From Pisaster brevispinus (Eukaryota > Echinodermata > Asteroidea > Forcipulatida > Asteriidae), in the NCBI GenBank assembly GCA_023634235.1, contig JAMKCF010000013.1, forward strand, positions 5,803,827-5,867,826: DNA of 64,000 bases. Direction: 5' to 3'. Under the pieces are notes generated by a model. It saw only the letters and a list, made by a program, of their open reading frames with translations, did no database searches and was not told the origin of the DNA. Made by a program: the position numbers and the translations under genes. This document shows, one piece after another, positions 1-14,500 of the stretch; positions within the stretch are counted from its first letter, which is position 1, and each line of letters starts with the position of its first letter.

Positions 1-76
1 AGGTCGTGACCTCTTCAAGAATGACCCGGATACCGAGTATCACCCGGAACTGAAAGAGTTCAACACCAAGCTGTGA
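1..76 (+). CDS. 3' end of an unidentified gene (partial)
   Basis: An open frame enters from the left edge at base 2 and runs for 24 codons to a TGA at 74-76. The peptide is hydrophilic (it begins GRDLFKNDPD and ends KEFNTKL), and its third codon positions are rich in C and G, unlike the AT-rich DNA that follows, which makes it look like a real terminal exon. No splice acceptor is visible, so the exon starts outside the window. I do not recognise the protein from so short a tail. No canonical AATAAA signal was seen close downstream. The gene would converge tail-to-tail with the NAGLU gene that ends at 2567. Confidence 0.5.
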   Translation, partial: GRDLFKNDPDTEYHPELKEFNTKL

Positions 77-1449
77 GGTTGTCAGAGCGATACCGAACAA
101 AAGTGGGACACCTGTTCCAATCCCGAGTGTGATAACAGTATAAAATGGTTTTAACAACAATATAATCGTTTAATTTCCAAATTAAGTATGACGAATGGTG
201 TAAGAAATGAGATTTTAATGTTTAATAATCAGTTTTAATAAGTGTGTTTCGCGTTTGCATTGCCAAATATTTTTCTCGAATAGTTACACAACCACAACGC
301 AATTGGCTAAAAATATGAAACATTGATGTCATATTGATCCAGCGAAGGCTTCTCCTCACTCTGTTTATTTTCATACAATTTCTGCTAAGAAGGTACCAAA
401 AAACAAGCTATCGGACAAACTACTTTTTATCTGTTCCCCCATAGGTTCATTTGGCGTCCAATCATACAGCAAGGACGTTGCTCATTGTTGGTACAATAAT
501 AAGCAACTAGTATCCTAGCTAGTTTTTTTCCACAGAAGCGCAAAGGATACGTTCCACAATTTTCTTCTAATAATTTTGATAATTATTCATTTGTGTTACA
601 AGCAAGTTCATAGGGAAAATGTAACAGGATTTAATAAATGTGTGTATAATCTAAAACAGGGTAAAAGGAAACAACAGTTAATAATTATAGCCCGTAAAAA
701 TATTATACTTATACACTATATTATAACTGTATATGTACCCAGTCACTTTAAATTGTTGTCTATTGCTTAAAACTTAAAGGTTGCATAGGCCTAGAGCTAA
801 CAAATAATTTTTTTATATCAATTGGGTACACAAGAGAGAGGAAAAAGTTACAATTCTAGGACAATCTTACAGACTAATCTTTAAAATAATCATTGATTTG
901 TCACTTACATGATTTCTTGCTTAGTTTTATCAATATAAAAGCTGATTAGAACTGCATTATAATAATATATCACATCGCAACAAGGACAACGTATTTTGTA
1001 AAAACAGCATTATATAGTCCACGGACAAATACTTTCATTTTGATATACGTACTTTTTTTTATTGCAACGCAGTGGTGTGTTATTTTACTTATTTTTTTAT
1101 TTGCGTGTTTATTTATAATATTTTTTGTTTTTTACGGTTGCAGCTTTTGATACGATTATGTTTTGATATAAAATGTGTATACCCCCACTGTGAATGTTCA
1201 AGAAAATATTGTTTATTTAAAAAACATGGATTTGTGTATATCATTGGTCTTAAATATGGTATAGTGTCACCTTAGAACTATTTTTTATATGATGGTTGCA
1301 GTATACAGTTATTAAACAGTAGTCTTGTAATTGCATCTGCATAAATTATTTGTTCTTCAATCATCAAAACAGTTCAATAATTACACTATGTAATACGCTC
1401 TGGACGTGGCCCACTTTTGTTATCTTTCCTGAAAGTACCCACGAAGTGA

Positions 1450-1835
1450 GTGGAGGAAACACTTAATCGTGGCACATTTTATGAATTATTTCACTGTTTT
1501 CTCCAAAGTGCATTACTCTGATGGAGTCAAAGTCCTTGATATCCTAGACTGGACCGTTCCACATTTAAGAGGGGGTCAGGTCCAAGAGTTGTGTAGGTTT
1601 TGGGTGGGGGTTTCTTTTCTTTTTGAGGAGCTGACTCTTTTTTCACTCATATACTTCGTGCAACAAATTGTACCGACATACAGACCTACCCTGATCCAAA
1701 CCCTCCGATAAAGTGGTGCCATTTGTTCTTTGTAGCAGGCTTCCAGATTTCTTGCTGACAGCCTGTTTTAGGTTCTGAGGTTTCCAACACCCCTTCCCCT
1801 GCCAATCAAACTTTTTAGCTTACTGTGAATTATGA
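1450..1835. repeat. Dispersed repeat, family A, copy 1
   Basis: This block matches about 24705-25040 over several segments: the shared phrases TTTTCTCCA, GGAGTCAAAGTCCTTGATAT and CCTAGACTGGACC, then a second part with TTGCTGACAGCCTGT and GGTTCTGAGGTTTC. The second part also recurs near 14115-14240. It carries no ORF with coding character. The class of element is not recognised. Confidence 0.7.
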
Positions 1836-1929
1836 AATTAGGCACAATAAGTCCATCATTTTGGTCGCGCCATTTTGGGAGTCGGTTGTTCTATCTGTTT
1901 AGAATTTACACGCCCACCATGAACCTTAA

Positions 1930-2058
1930 GGCCGTGTCCGAAACGGCGACTTCGGCTACAGCTACGACTAGATCAGCGCGTCTGTCAGTGTTAAAGAATA
2001 GGCAGACGCGCGCGATCTAGCCGTAGCTGTAGCCGAAGTCGCCGTTTCGGACACGGCC
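1930..2058. mobile_element. MITE with TTAA target duplication (piggyBac-like ends)
   Basis: Two arms of about 50 bases are nearly perfect reverse complements: the left begins GGCCGTGTCCGAAACGGCGA at 1930 and the right ends in its complement at 2058. They are separated by a short centre. TTAA flanks both ends (1926-1929 and 2059-2062), which is the target-site preference of piggyBac-type transposases. The element is too short to code for a transposase, so it would be non-autonomous. Related degenerate sequences built from GGCTACGGC-like words occur near 5054-5185, 10755-11030 and 51400-51535. Confidence 0.85.
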
Positions 2059-2566
2059 TTAACGTGCAATATTGACTCCCAAAATGGCAGACTGTGTGCA
2101 GACGACTGAAGCCGAGTGTGACGTCAGTGAAAGGGACCAATACTAGCAACTATAAAATGCTTTCTTCGAAGTGAAAACTACGATATTGCTTACCTTTTCC
2201 TAAAGGCTGTGCAGATCTCGCGAGGATTCAAACGTTGGAACTCGTCAAAGTGTAAGAATTCGTTTCCTCCACACGCTAAAGAATTGTACGTGGTGGAAAC
2301 CAACCCGATGTTCACACAAGCGTACGGATTCGCGCAAGACTTGCACATTACATGTAAATAAGGAAATTGTTTACAGGCAACTTGGAAGCAACCAACTGCA
2401 CTGCATGCACAAGGAACACTTCGGCAGCACTAGATACATAACTTTAGCCGTAACCAACTTTCTCCAGGAAAATGATGATTGCAATTTGTTAGCGGAGTTT
2501 GCCTGGAACTGGTTGCCTGTAAATTACCACGTGTGGCGTGGCCTTCAGATTAAGATGATGGGCGGG

Positions 2567-5500
2567 CTATAGGCGGGAATAACTGAGACCGTCCCCGCTG
2601 GTAGCATTCATCATGGTGATTGGGCTGCGGTGTTTGGCATAGAAACTCAGATCCTCCTGGTACTTCGCATACAGCAACTGTGACACTTCAAATGTATCCC
2701 CTGGAAAAAATGGCGGGAACAAAGTGAGAAGAAAATGCAGCTTTTGGTTTCCAAGAAACCCGATTTCAAATAGCTTTTATTATGCTTCATCATGGTGCAT
2801 CAGCCGAGCGATCTTGGAACTCAATTTCCGGGCCCAAATTCATAGAGCTGAATAAGCAGCAAAGATTGATTAACAAATTTTCTGCTGAGCCGAAAAGAGC
2901 AGGATACCAGTCACAAATTAAACATGTGACATGGTACTTTAACTGGTAGCCTTATTCTGGTTAGCATATTTGTGTTTTTGCTTTAGCTACTTTCTGTGCT
3001 TAAAGCAGCCCTATGAAACTGGGCCCTGGTGGCCACAAGTCATCAAGTGGTGTGGGTTCGAATCCATATAAACCATGTTAACCAGTGACAATACGTGTTT
3101 ACAGAAGAGCCATATAAAATACACAGTTTTGAACAGTCTTCTCGTTTTCATTGATGGCAAGAAAGTGGGAGACGCCAAGTATTGTCTAACAATGAAATAA
3201 CCTTAATATTGTTTTTAATCTTTACCTATGGGGTTGGCAGTAAATGTAGTGGTCTCTGTCGTCCATGGTTTTTCAATGAGATTAAAACAGAGCTTCTGGA
3301 AACGGGCTGGGTCAAAGGGTGTCTTGGTGAATAGAGCTTCCTCGACTTGGAAGGCGAACAGCTCCCATCTGCGGTAATAGAATCTGCAATTGAAATTACA
3401 ACACGTGCATTATCGTTTTGCAATAAACTCAGTCAGTGGCAACCACTGCTTCGAATCGCTCATGTAGTCATAATGAATAATGAGTCGAAACCCACCTCTC
3501 TATCCAATGTGTGCATGCTTTATATTGATAGAATAGCGCCGTATAACGGGAGCGCTAGGTGATAGCAGCAGACTTACCAGGTAAATTTCCATTGTACGTA
3601 GTTCTGAGCATGCGCACATAACAATGGATTTACTTGGTAGGTCTGCTGCCACCTAGCGATCAAAAGTCCCCAATTGTTCTGCAATGTTTTGTTACGTCAT
3701 GTGGATATCTAGTATATAAATTGCAAGGTCCAGTGGCACAAATTGCTGCCAAAACACGCCAGAAACACACAGCCCTCCTTTTCTACAATGATTACACTTG
3801 TTTCTTAGTTAATATTCATTAGTAAAACAATCACCATACCTCCAGTAGTTAAAATGTCTGGAAATTCATACGAAGCAGGATCGTAATTTTAAGAAAATGA
3901 GCTTGAGTCGGGTGCATTTGCTCAAAATAAATATAAATAATTTAACAAGGTTGTTCAACATTACGTTTTCAGCAGTCCAGCCCAGTGTTTATTGGCGTAA
4001 TCTCGAATCTAAGGAAGGAGCAGGACAATCATTAATAAAATGGTTTATGAAAAACACTCCGTTCAATCAAAGACAACGTTTGGGGGGGTTGTCGATATTC
4101 GCTTTTGGAAATTCTTAGTAATTATAGCGATTGAAACCTATTGTTATAATGACCCAAAACAAAAGTTTATACTATTTCAATTTTATGATTGGGATTAATA
4201 TAGAATTTAGAGCAAAAGATATACGGGGATATGGTAAAGTGCAGTGGTATCCATTTGCCTCATTATATGCAAACTGGAATAAACATACGTCGTGTATTTC
4301 AATCAAAAATAGAAACATCAGAAATTAGTTTGCCCATTACGAACCTCGCCGCTTGGTCCCCATAGTGTTATTTGGTTCCTGGCATTATACTCCAGCCATT
4401 TCTTCTCCTGCAAAATTGCAAAACAATAAATTAATGATTACATCTTTATCCACAATGATAACAGTTTGCCGGCTCTTCGGACTGACCGCCCTCATGTGGT
4501 GACCTTTAGTCACGACGAACACGTCATACCTGTGCAGTTGACCCCATTGCTTTAGCTGCCTCCAGCCAGCCGCCTAACAACCAACGGTAGTCCGTTGACA
4601 ACATCGTATCCAGGTCCAATATCAAGTCCAGAAGTTTATCCAATTTTGTTCTGACAAATGAAGAAGAAGAAAACGAAAAACAAAATGACAAGAACAATAT
4701 TGTTGATAGATGAGGATCTAGCCATTTCAGTCTAGGCAAGCTAGTCAGTATTGACACGGTGAAGCCCAAATTGGTGCAAAAGAGGAACAATAGCGTCTAA
4801 GATGTTTTCTAAATCGCACATTTCAGCTTCTGTTTTTACAGGACCAACGCGTAATAATATAGTTTCGGAAACTAAACAAAACATTAATTGAACTCTAAAA
4901 CCCAATAAAGGCCGACATAATCTACAACAAGTAAATAAATGTACACAATGATGGATTGTACGGTTTGCTGTGGTGCCATTTATAGTGGAAATCAAATTAA
5001 TGGCTTGTAATGTTTGTACCGGCAAAAGTATTTACCCAGTCGTTGTTTCAGAACCAACACAGCTTGATAGATTCGGCAGTGGCTATAGCCAGAACACTGG
5101 AATTGCTATATTTCAACGGTGTCGTTGCCAGCCATCGGCCAGCTGCCGTAGCCGTAGTCGCTTGATTCGGATACATCCTTTTATGGATTGACTTCCATTG
5201 CGTTTTACTGCACATGCTAGATAATTATTACGGTAGCCCAGAGAAACCATTCATAGAATCCATAAATACTGGTCATTGGCAAGAACCTTACATTGTTGAG
5301 TTGAAGTTTCTAGTTTTATAAGCAACCCCGAAGTCGAGATAAACGTGATAAGACAAATCCTGTAGGACTTGGCGTGTGATGTCGACCAGGTCGTACCTGA
5401 AACAAAATATTACAAAAACGAGAAGGAAACTCAATCAATACTTATAATGTTAAATGTTAAAATTAGAGGACTACTGTACCATTGATTTTGTACAGGTTCA

Positions 5501-8500
5501 TTTTTGTGACAAAATATCATAACGTCTTGCGCCAAGCAGCAGGATATTAGTTAGGTACTTTTCGAAACATTGGCGTCGGCTTAGGTCTTATAGGCTCCGT
5601 CAATCGGGGAAATGTGCGCTTTCTTACGGGATTCAACCATGTGGACGTTTTTCTGCCATTTGAAAGAGATATTAAGAATGTTAAAATTACGCATTGGAAT
5701 AGGGGAAAAGGCAACAAATATTCTATGCATGACTAATCTTCTTGTAATAAAGTAAACCAATGTCATGCTTACAACCCTCTGCTCTGGTACATAATAATGT
5801 ACTTTTGCGCGCCTGACAGAATGACTTTATTTCTTATGAACTTCTGCCGGGCACCAGCATCCAAACGTTATATTTATAATCCCTTTTCATATCCTAACAA
5901 ATTACTGGACAAATTCACAATTGTTTTTGAAGTTGAAGTGAGACTGATTTAGGAGCATCGAGTATGCAAACAGTTGACAGAATCTGCTGTACTAATAGCG
6001 CCCTCTATTGGCACCGTCAGATTGGCTTACTTGAATAAGTGATTGTCTTTTAGTTGAGGTGCAGCTTCCAGCATTAAGTTCCAGGCCTTGGCAACCATCG
6101 TCCAGTCATACCAAATCTACGGGGAAAAGAGAGTTAATGTAATATTAAGACGTCACGAAACAACAATAACAACAACAACAACAACATCAAAGCTCATCAA
6201 GGAAACGTATGGCTTGACAAGTCGGTTTGTGTAGTGTAGTGTTTCGCCAATGTTCTGGATCTCAAATGTTGACGTCACGTTTTCTATTGATTCGAAAGGG
6301 GTTTAACAATGAATGGAGATGACTTGCTAACTCCTTCAGCTTACGTATGGTGTGATGCCAGATGTCCGAGGAGTTTTGACTATGGGTCCTTGGTTGTGGT
6401 TACTGTGGGAGTCTGTGCAGTTGTAGACGGTAGCTCTGAGGATGTCCCAGGCCCGCTGAGCCGACAAGGAGGGTCTCCCGTACCGTGCGGTACTGTAGTT
6501 GGCAATCCTAAAAGATACAAACGGGAAATTCAAATGAAACAAAGGCAAAGCTCTTCTATTATACGTAACTTGCCTCACCTCGTTCTGAAAAGATTTGACA
6601 GAAAGAAACCATAAGGTCACTAGTATCTCAGCAGGTATTATCAAGTTTCTTATTTGTCACAAACTGTTAGCAATTCGATCATAACCTTTTGTTTGGGGCT
6701 CATACGTTCTTTCGTTCGTAGGTTTCACATGCGTCACTGAGATCAAAGGAAGACCTACCATTGGCTAAAACTTGTGCGTGTGCGCGTACGCGCGGACACG
6801 CGTGCTCGTTTCCATTGTTCGCCATTGTTCGGCCACTGCAAGGGGTCTTTTTTAAAGGTCAAGTTGTTCTGTTAATCAATTTAAATGACACAAAAAATGT
6901 GCACAAATTTGTGTTTCTTGTAACTTATCAATGCCATATTTTTTACATGAATGTGGCGTCCGTAACCCAGATCAGTGGCGGCAAATACATAATTTAGGGG
7001 CTTTTGAAGCAAGAGGGGACAAGAGGGCAAGGGTTACGTAAGGGTAGCGCCCGTCCCCCTGGTTACGCCACTGACATAGAGCTACTTCCATTTCTCTGCT
7101 TTACGAGCAGGGAAGGCGTGGCTGACTTGAGTTGGAAACCAGAGTGACGTCATGAACCTGGGGAAAGCTTCTCGACAGACACCTTGTAATCGAGATCATT
7201 GGCAGGGGAGGGAAAAAGGCCCTAGTTATAGCGAGTGGTTGATGGACATACCACTGAGAAACAGATGCCACTGGCTTTGACCTCCAGGAAAGATCGTACA
7301 AGAATGTATACATGACGTCATTTTGATTGATTCCTTCCGGGGTTATGCCGGTGCCAACCATAGTTGATCCACTGAAGTTCCGGGCTGCAAATAACCCCTG
7401 ACAAGCAAAACATTAATTCTCATGTTTATATCAGAAGACCATAGCCTAATATTAAACACAAATTAATGTAATTATGAATTACCGACGGACTATTTATTAT
7501 AAAAATTGAAGCCAATCATTCTGAGTACGAGGTTGAAAACGGGACCTTACCAACAGCTCACGTAACATCAACATTGATATTAAACCCTGGCATGAAGACT
7601 AAATTGAATGCATATTATATTCAGTTCAAAGGAGAGAGCCTTGCGTCAAAGTTTATAATTACATATAATTTGTCTAGCTGACTTACCGATGAAGCCTTAC
7701 CAGTGACGGTAGGTAGGTGATGCCTTGGATAATTCAAGCATGCTTGGCACACAGTCCAAGTATGTCATGAGAAAGATATTTGGCTATAGGGACAAAGCAG
7801 ATGTGTCCTTAACACACGATTTCCTAAACTTTCAAAATGGCTGCCAATGCTTGAAATTCTTCCTGTAATTTCTGCCAAAATCCATGCCTTGTATCACCAA
7901 AGGCACTATTCCCCAAAAATATATAGAGCCTATATATATTTTTTTGTTTCCCCTATCTACCCACTGCACAACGAATAGCTGCTCTACCACTTCTCAAATG
8001 AAAGCAATTCACCTGGATTCTACCCTATCCTCCATAGGTTGTTTCTTAGTCAGTGCCTTACCTCATTCACGGTATCAAGCTTTCCATAAAGACCGTGATT
8101 CCCTCCGAAGTTTCCCAGCATGCACCAGATAAATGGCTGACCGTAGAATGACTTCGTTGGACTGTATTGCGGCACGGTGTCGCTGCCTAAGTCCAGAACG
8201 ACCATTCGTCCCTAGTAACAACGACAGTATTCCGACAATGTAACCAAACGAACTTTCAATGGTAGATGTAATAAAGTCAACTTCCTGTACTTCAATTTTT
8301 TTCCGGCCTTAGAATAACCTCTCATCGATCGCCATGTTGTTTTCTCTCACGTGTGGTGAAACAGAGGTTGATGAGAACTAAAGAGTCTGGCCCCAGCCTA
8401 GGATTCAATTTTCAGCACTCATTTAAGCCAATTTGCGCACAATTTTGCACAATTCTTCTTATTTTGTGTCAGTAAATGAACTTGTTTTACACGTACTATG

Positions 8501-11500
8501 TCACCAATAGTGTGAAAGAGAGAAAAACAACAGATTTTGCCGGTGTCACAGAGGTTTTGTCCCCCCCCCCCGCCGCCCGTGATTTCCTTCATACAGCAAA
8601 TTCTTTCGAATTTTTGTCTGATATAGCGCCCTCTTCTGATTGAACTTCCTTCAGCCCATACCGAGGACACACACCGGAAATACAGCGAGACTTGAACCTG
8701 CGACCTCTAGTGGATTAACGTGTCAGCGCTCTACCAACTGAGCTATCTATAGCCCTTATGTTGGCGGTCTCCCTATTTTGTCAATATATTTGTTAGATGC
8801 CGTGTAGCCAGGGATCACACCCAAGTTTACGATACAACCTGGGAAGCGGCAGCCAGGGGATCACTTCGAGGGGACGCTATACCGTTTGGTTACAACTCTG
8901 CCAAAGCCTTTTCTGGCCTTCCTGAAGCAAAGCCAACGACTTTTAAAATACTTACAGAGCCTAAAGCCAGACCGATGCCAAAAAAAAAATTGCGACCTCT
9001 AGTGGATTTCAAAAAAAAAAACTAACTAAAAGAGCGCCCTCATACCTTAGGTACACCTTGGAGATATGCCTTGATGCGGTCTTGCGTCCAGAATCCACTC
9101 TGAAATAACCAGTCTTGCATCAGCCACACGCCTTTGGGATCAGCCTCAACGATAGCATCATACACTGCCTTACTCGCCTGTGCAAGATACTTGGCGTCCC
9201 TGCAAACGTGATGAAAAATTATGTAAACTCGGGTCAAAAGTGTGTGCAGTGGTCAACCACAATATTGCTAGCCGAGCACCTTATGCATGACGTCACAACG
9301 GTGCAAAATGTTATCTCAGTGAACGTCAGTCATTCAATAAAGCACGCACAGCTCAACAATTTGTTACACTTTTCATTGAGGTCTTCGGTCTAAGAATATA
9401 TCGTGCAAGTCTCGCAAGTTTTCTATTGGAACCTTTGGATTCCACGTAGATTTGCTTTAACGCACTTCAAAGCACCGAAACGGGTCCTTTTATTGGGTTA
9501 CGCTCGTAGAATTGAACAGTCTGTAATGCCCTAAAAAGTATTTTATTTGTCCGGACGGAAAAAGAAATACCGCAACCTTATCCTCCTTGGGAATTTCATT
9601 GACAATTAATTGGAAGTCCGTAATTAGCATCATAAAAACAATACGTACGTCATGCCCGGAGAGCCTGGCTTGTGAGCCGCAGTGGTCCACAATAACATCG
9701 CGTTGAATATTTTAATAAGGCCTACAAACTTTACCAACATACCCTTCCTTGGGTGACATCTCATTAAATGTATCTCCATTGTAGATATGGTCTGTCCCGT
9801 TGAACTCTTCGGCCATCTGGGGAAAAAAAACATGCCCCTTGGTTGAAATCGAAGAGAATTCTAGGCCGAAAGCTTGATTCAAAATTTGAAGGTAAAACCC
9901 CGTTTATTGTATACTTCTTTATTTAAAAGTTTTGGCACTATTAAAAAATCCAATTGATACTGAAACGCGACTAGCACTGTATTCTGCGGGCTTGACCTGT
10001 GAGTAGAGAGTATGCTGAAGACAACATGTTCAGTTTTAGACGTGTGGGGAATAAAAGCCTACGTAAACCCTGTGGAGACTTAAAACCAAATCCAAATGCA
10101 AGGTGACGGTGTCATGAGAAATCTATCCCACGGAGATTTTTCTCCCTTTTTGGAAATTAACATGCCTGTGGGTTCGCTCGTCCCCAGCGCCTCTTGCCTT
10201 AAACCAAAGGCGCTGGGATGGGCAAACATATCAAGCACGCTCATTGGTTAGTGCTCAGTCCCATCATGCATCACACTCACACTGCAAGCACTGCACGCAT
10301 GACGTACTTCCTGAACAAGAATCTGTGCAAGCTGATTAGCCCATCCCAGCGGTCCTGGATAGGCCGCTGGGGCCGAGCGAAGCCTGTGGGCTGAAGGAGG
10401 ATGATTCAAAAGAGGGCGCTATCAGAGGAAGTTTGTACACAGACAAACTGATCCATTTCATTTTCAATTCATTTATTAAAATCAGGGCTCTAACGCCAAG
10501 GATTCTCAGAAAAGCCATCTCAATCCCTATACTAGCCAAGAACTCCATGGAGAAAAGACAAGGAAAGAAGTTTCAGTTTTAGATGTAGAGGAAAACTCCA
10601 GAGAATTATTCTAGAGAGAACCCAAGCCATCAGGTAGGGAGTGAAAACCCAATCCACACAGTACCCCCAGTGGGATTTGAACCGGGGTCCCAGAGGTTGA
10701 AGGCAAGGAAAGATACCACTAGGCCAACCTGACCGATCTAAGGATACTGAAAAGGCCGTGTCCGAATGAAAGACTATGGAGGACACTAGGTGGCAGCAGA
10801 CTTACCAGGTAAATCCATTGTTCTCGATATTGTGCGCAAGATCAGAACTACGTCAACCAATGGAAATTTACCTGGTAAGTCTGCTGCCACCTAGCGTTTC
10901 AAAGTCTCCCATTGATGGCTTTGACAGTGGCTGCAGCCGGATTGCTGAAAAGCCGCATTCCACAGCCATACAGCAGTCAGCCATAGCCGTAGCCATAGCC
11001 AAATCCACTTCATTCAGACGCGGCTTTCGATCGAAACTTACGGCTTCAATGAAGGCTTTCCCGATACTTTTGAATAAGGGATCCGTTGGCTCCAAGAGAA
11101 GATTGCTGCAAGATAAAACATCGACCTTACATTGGAGTCATCGTCACTATCAACCGTTTCCATACTGAGCCTCTTAGCCTAAATGTCTGATGTCACACTA
11201 CAAGGCTCGTAAGTAACGCCAGACCGGCCTTTAGAACTGACTGGTTCCTGCCAATGTAGCTTTGACCTTGAATGCCACAATGCTTTGTTTTAACGCTACA
11301 TACGAAGTGTGGACCTGACAACAAAATAGGTAATGTGGGGACTTGAAACACTATGTGGACTCACACACGTCCACACAGTTTGGGTGTTGTTTTTGTTCTT
11401 TCTTTTTTATACAGGGTTGAAGAATTGGATTTTCCTGAAGTGTACAGAACAAAGGAATGTCCGCAGAGTGACTGCACCACACTGGACAGCGTGTGTAGAC

Positions 11501-14500
11501 GTGGATTGTGTGGGATGTGATGTGTGGCATCAGCTATGCATCATGGCATGTATACGTCTGCGGAATGAAAACATTTGAAAGACGCGGGGACCAGTGTAGG
11601 CTTCACTGTACGACTGGGAGACTTTCGGGGGCGCTAGGTGGCAGTAGACTTTACCAGGTAAATTCAGCCTACACGGGATTGTGCGCACGCTCAGTAAACA
11701 CGTAATACACTGGCTTGATTGTGCCACCTAGCGTCCAAAAGTCTCCAGTTATCATACATCCCATTCATTCATTTAAACGAGAAGAATTTCAGGGCGTCTG
11801 CTTACCAACAGTACTGTGGATCTTGAGCGAAATTTCCCCAAGCTGGGCCAACACTGACGCTAGCGTTTGGAAATAATCTGTGGACAAATCGTACAAAGAT
11901 CATATAACATTTTCATTATTGATATTTTCATCGACAAATAAAACACGAGAGCAAAAATTTTTATGAACGGTATTTTTGTCATTCTTTCTTATTCTCTTTC
12001 CTCTCAATATTCTTGCGAGGAAACCCGCAATGAGAAATTGGGTCAATACGTCAATGATTTGAGAATTTAAAGTTATTATAAAACCAAGGGAGTCTCCAAA
12101 AGTTCCAAGAACTTTAACATACTGAAAACGTGAAGAAGAAAAAAACAGATTTATAGGAGGAAAATCATAGTGGTGACAGAAACCGACGACATTAGGTTTA
12201 AAATTATTTTACCCATACTTGGTCTGAGAATCCAATTCGAGGTAGGATTCGAACCAGATTCCGAAACATGTCGTCAAGTACCCGGAAGATGGTCATAACA
12301 AAAGTGTGACCAGCAAATGGTCGTAAGCAATTCACTCTCCAAACGTGTGTTTTAAGAAATCTGAGTGTAAAAGTTTGGTCGTTTTTGCCATTTATATGTC
12401 AATTGGAGGAAAGATAAATTCCGCAAGAGAGAATGGAAAACATCTCTTACGAGTAACTTTAGTAACAATTAAACAGGCATGCTCTCTGGGTTTTTTTTTT
12501 TCAAAAGAGCAATTTCATTGCTTGTGACTTTCTGCTTGGGCAACAAATTTGTATTGTATGTGCCCGGAAAAAAGCTCGTCAGACGTACGAGCTTCTTCCG
12601 GGGACACACCGAAATGCTGCGTGGATTACCGGGTTTGTCTACATGTCCATCCATCCACCACAAAAACATAAACTGCTCACCTTTTGAAGGTCTTTGGGAC
12701 GTGTCCGGCAAACGCCGGCAAGACGGGCGTTATCCCAAGGTCCCTCAATCTCTTCAAGATTTGATGTTGAAGCTGAAGCTGGTTAGCGTGCCATGTGGGC
12801 GTCAGTGGGCCGCCAAAACCGTGCATATTGCCCATGCGAGACCTGAAGAGAATCACGGTCCAAAACATCGTCAAGAATTTAAAAAGGGGCACCAAGGTCG
12901 AATTGTGTTTTGAGGTCCACTCATTTTCCAATAGATAGAGTCCCTTTGAAAAACGGGGGAAAATTTTCAAGTCTCTGCCCTCCCGCTAAAATGGTGTAAA
13001 GATGCTATGTTTAATACCCTTCAAGTGAATATTTTGTTGTCAAAATAGTTTAAAAAAACACTCGATGATGTCATATTTCAAACACATTATGGTTTCTGCA
13101 CTTTTGTACCGAGAATTTTCAGTTCATTCCTAAATTTTTACAGTATTCAATTAAAATGGCATTGAACCCTATCTGTTGACTGGCATAACATTATTTCGCT
13201 CTGAAAGAGTATCAAATAAAATGTAATTTAACAACATTTTAAGGTAAAAGAGAGACTTCCCCCTGCTTTCATGAGGACTCTAGCTATTGGAAAATGAGTA
13301 CAACACAAAACTCAATTGACCTTGGGGCCCTCTTTAACTGTAAATGTGCAACATATCTGGGACCACTTCATCACGCTACTTTCTCAAAAAGACACTGAAA
13401 GCTGTATATTTTTTAGGATTTTGTTTTGAACTGTGTGATAAGTTTTAACAGCACATCGCAAACTTAACATCGTTCTAATTAGTTCGAACCCAATTATACT
13501 AAAATAATAAAACTTAGAACATAACTGTTTTCTCTCGACATAACAGTACTTGTTTTGTTTATTATATTTTACAATTTGATTGATGAAGTCACTTGGAAAA
13601 AAACACGTTGTTTAAATATAGTTTATTCCGACCCTTAAATGGGTTAAGACTACTTCTGTAACACACCTTTTAACTGAACTTTAAAAAGTAATCTTTCGAG
13701 TTTCCAGGACGTACAATCGAGAGGGTATTATTTCAGGTGTGTTATCAGACAAGAAATGCTCTACAATATGTGTCACACGGTCATGAAGAAGGGCTCAACC
13801 CGATATCACGGTTTAACTTAAGGGCAAATTCCCCAGAGTTATGGAGGAAATATCACAAACGCGGGTATGCAACAGGAACACCCTGTACTAATGCACTCTA
13901 AAAACATCCGGGTCAGAGTTGACCCGGATTTCGGGTACCAGGGGGCCTGACCCATTGATAGGTCAGGCTGACACGGAAGGTGATTGACAGGTGTGATTTG
14001 AAATTGGATTTGACTCATTTCTGGGTTATTTTGAAACAGATTCCGGGTCATATTGACCTAGAAATGGGTCAATACCCACGGGACCCAGATACGGGTCAAT
14101 TCTGACTTGTATTGGGTTCTGTGGTTCCCAACACCCCTCCCCACTGCCAATTAAACTCGTTGGCTAGTAATTGGGCGCCTGTAACTAATGGAACGTTCCT
14201 GCGTTTGTGTAATTCCTGGGGTTACTCCCCCACTATAAAAGGTTTTTATTCAACCAAATATTGCTTACCATGCAAGGAAAGCAGGTCCCCCAAAGTGCGT
14301 GTCCAGGTCGTCCTGGGTGAAGCCCATCTTAAGGTAGACCCTCTGCCAGATGGCCTCCTGTGCGTTGAAGGCAAGAGGGAGGTTGATTCCATTCATTGCC
14401 ATCCAGTCTATCTCACGCTCCCAGCGAGTCCAGTTCCAAAAGGCGAAGGAGTAACTGACCGTGCAGACATTCTGGTAGTAACGGAACCTTGTATAAGACA

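Larger units (their letters stand above)
77..2566. other. Intergenic, AT-rich, with two repeats
   Basis: This stretch separates the 3' ends of two convergent genes. It is AT-rich and holds no ORF with coding character. It contains one copy of a dispersed repeat (about 1450-1835, see the copy near 24705) and one near-perfect MITE with TTAA target sites (1930-2058). The 3' UTR of NAGLU should lie just below 2567; I found no clear AATAAA on the minus strand there. Confidence 0.6.

Noticed and set aside
3850..3867. Minus-strand segment with acceptor-like TTTCCAG and donor-like GTATGG, considered as a NAGLU micro-exon
   Set aside because: It would introduce a stop in the required phase. The true missing exon was found at 3965-4008, where phases and homology ([12 protein letters not shown]) agree.
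8685..8757. Functional tRNA gene
   Set aside because: A and B boxes are good, but the acceptor and anticodon stems do not pair properly. A related decayed copy exists elsewhere, which fits a SINE.
12479..12913. 144-codon plus-strand open frame
   Set aside because: It is the antisense shadow of NAGLU exon 12681-12842, whose minus-strand translation matches GH89 proteins exactly.
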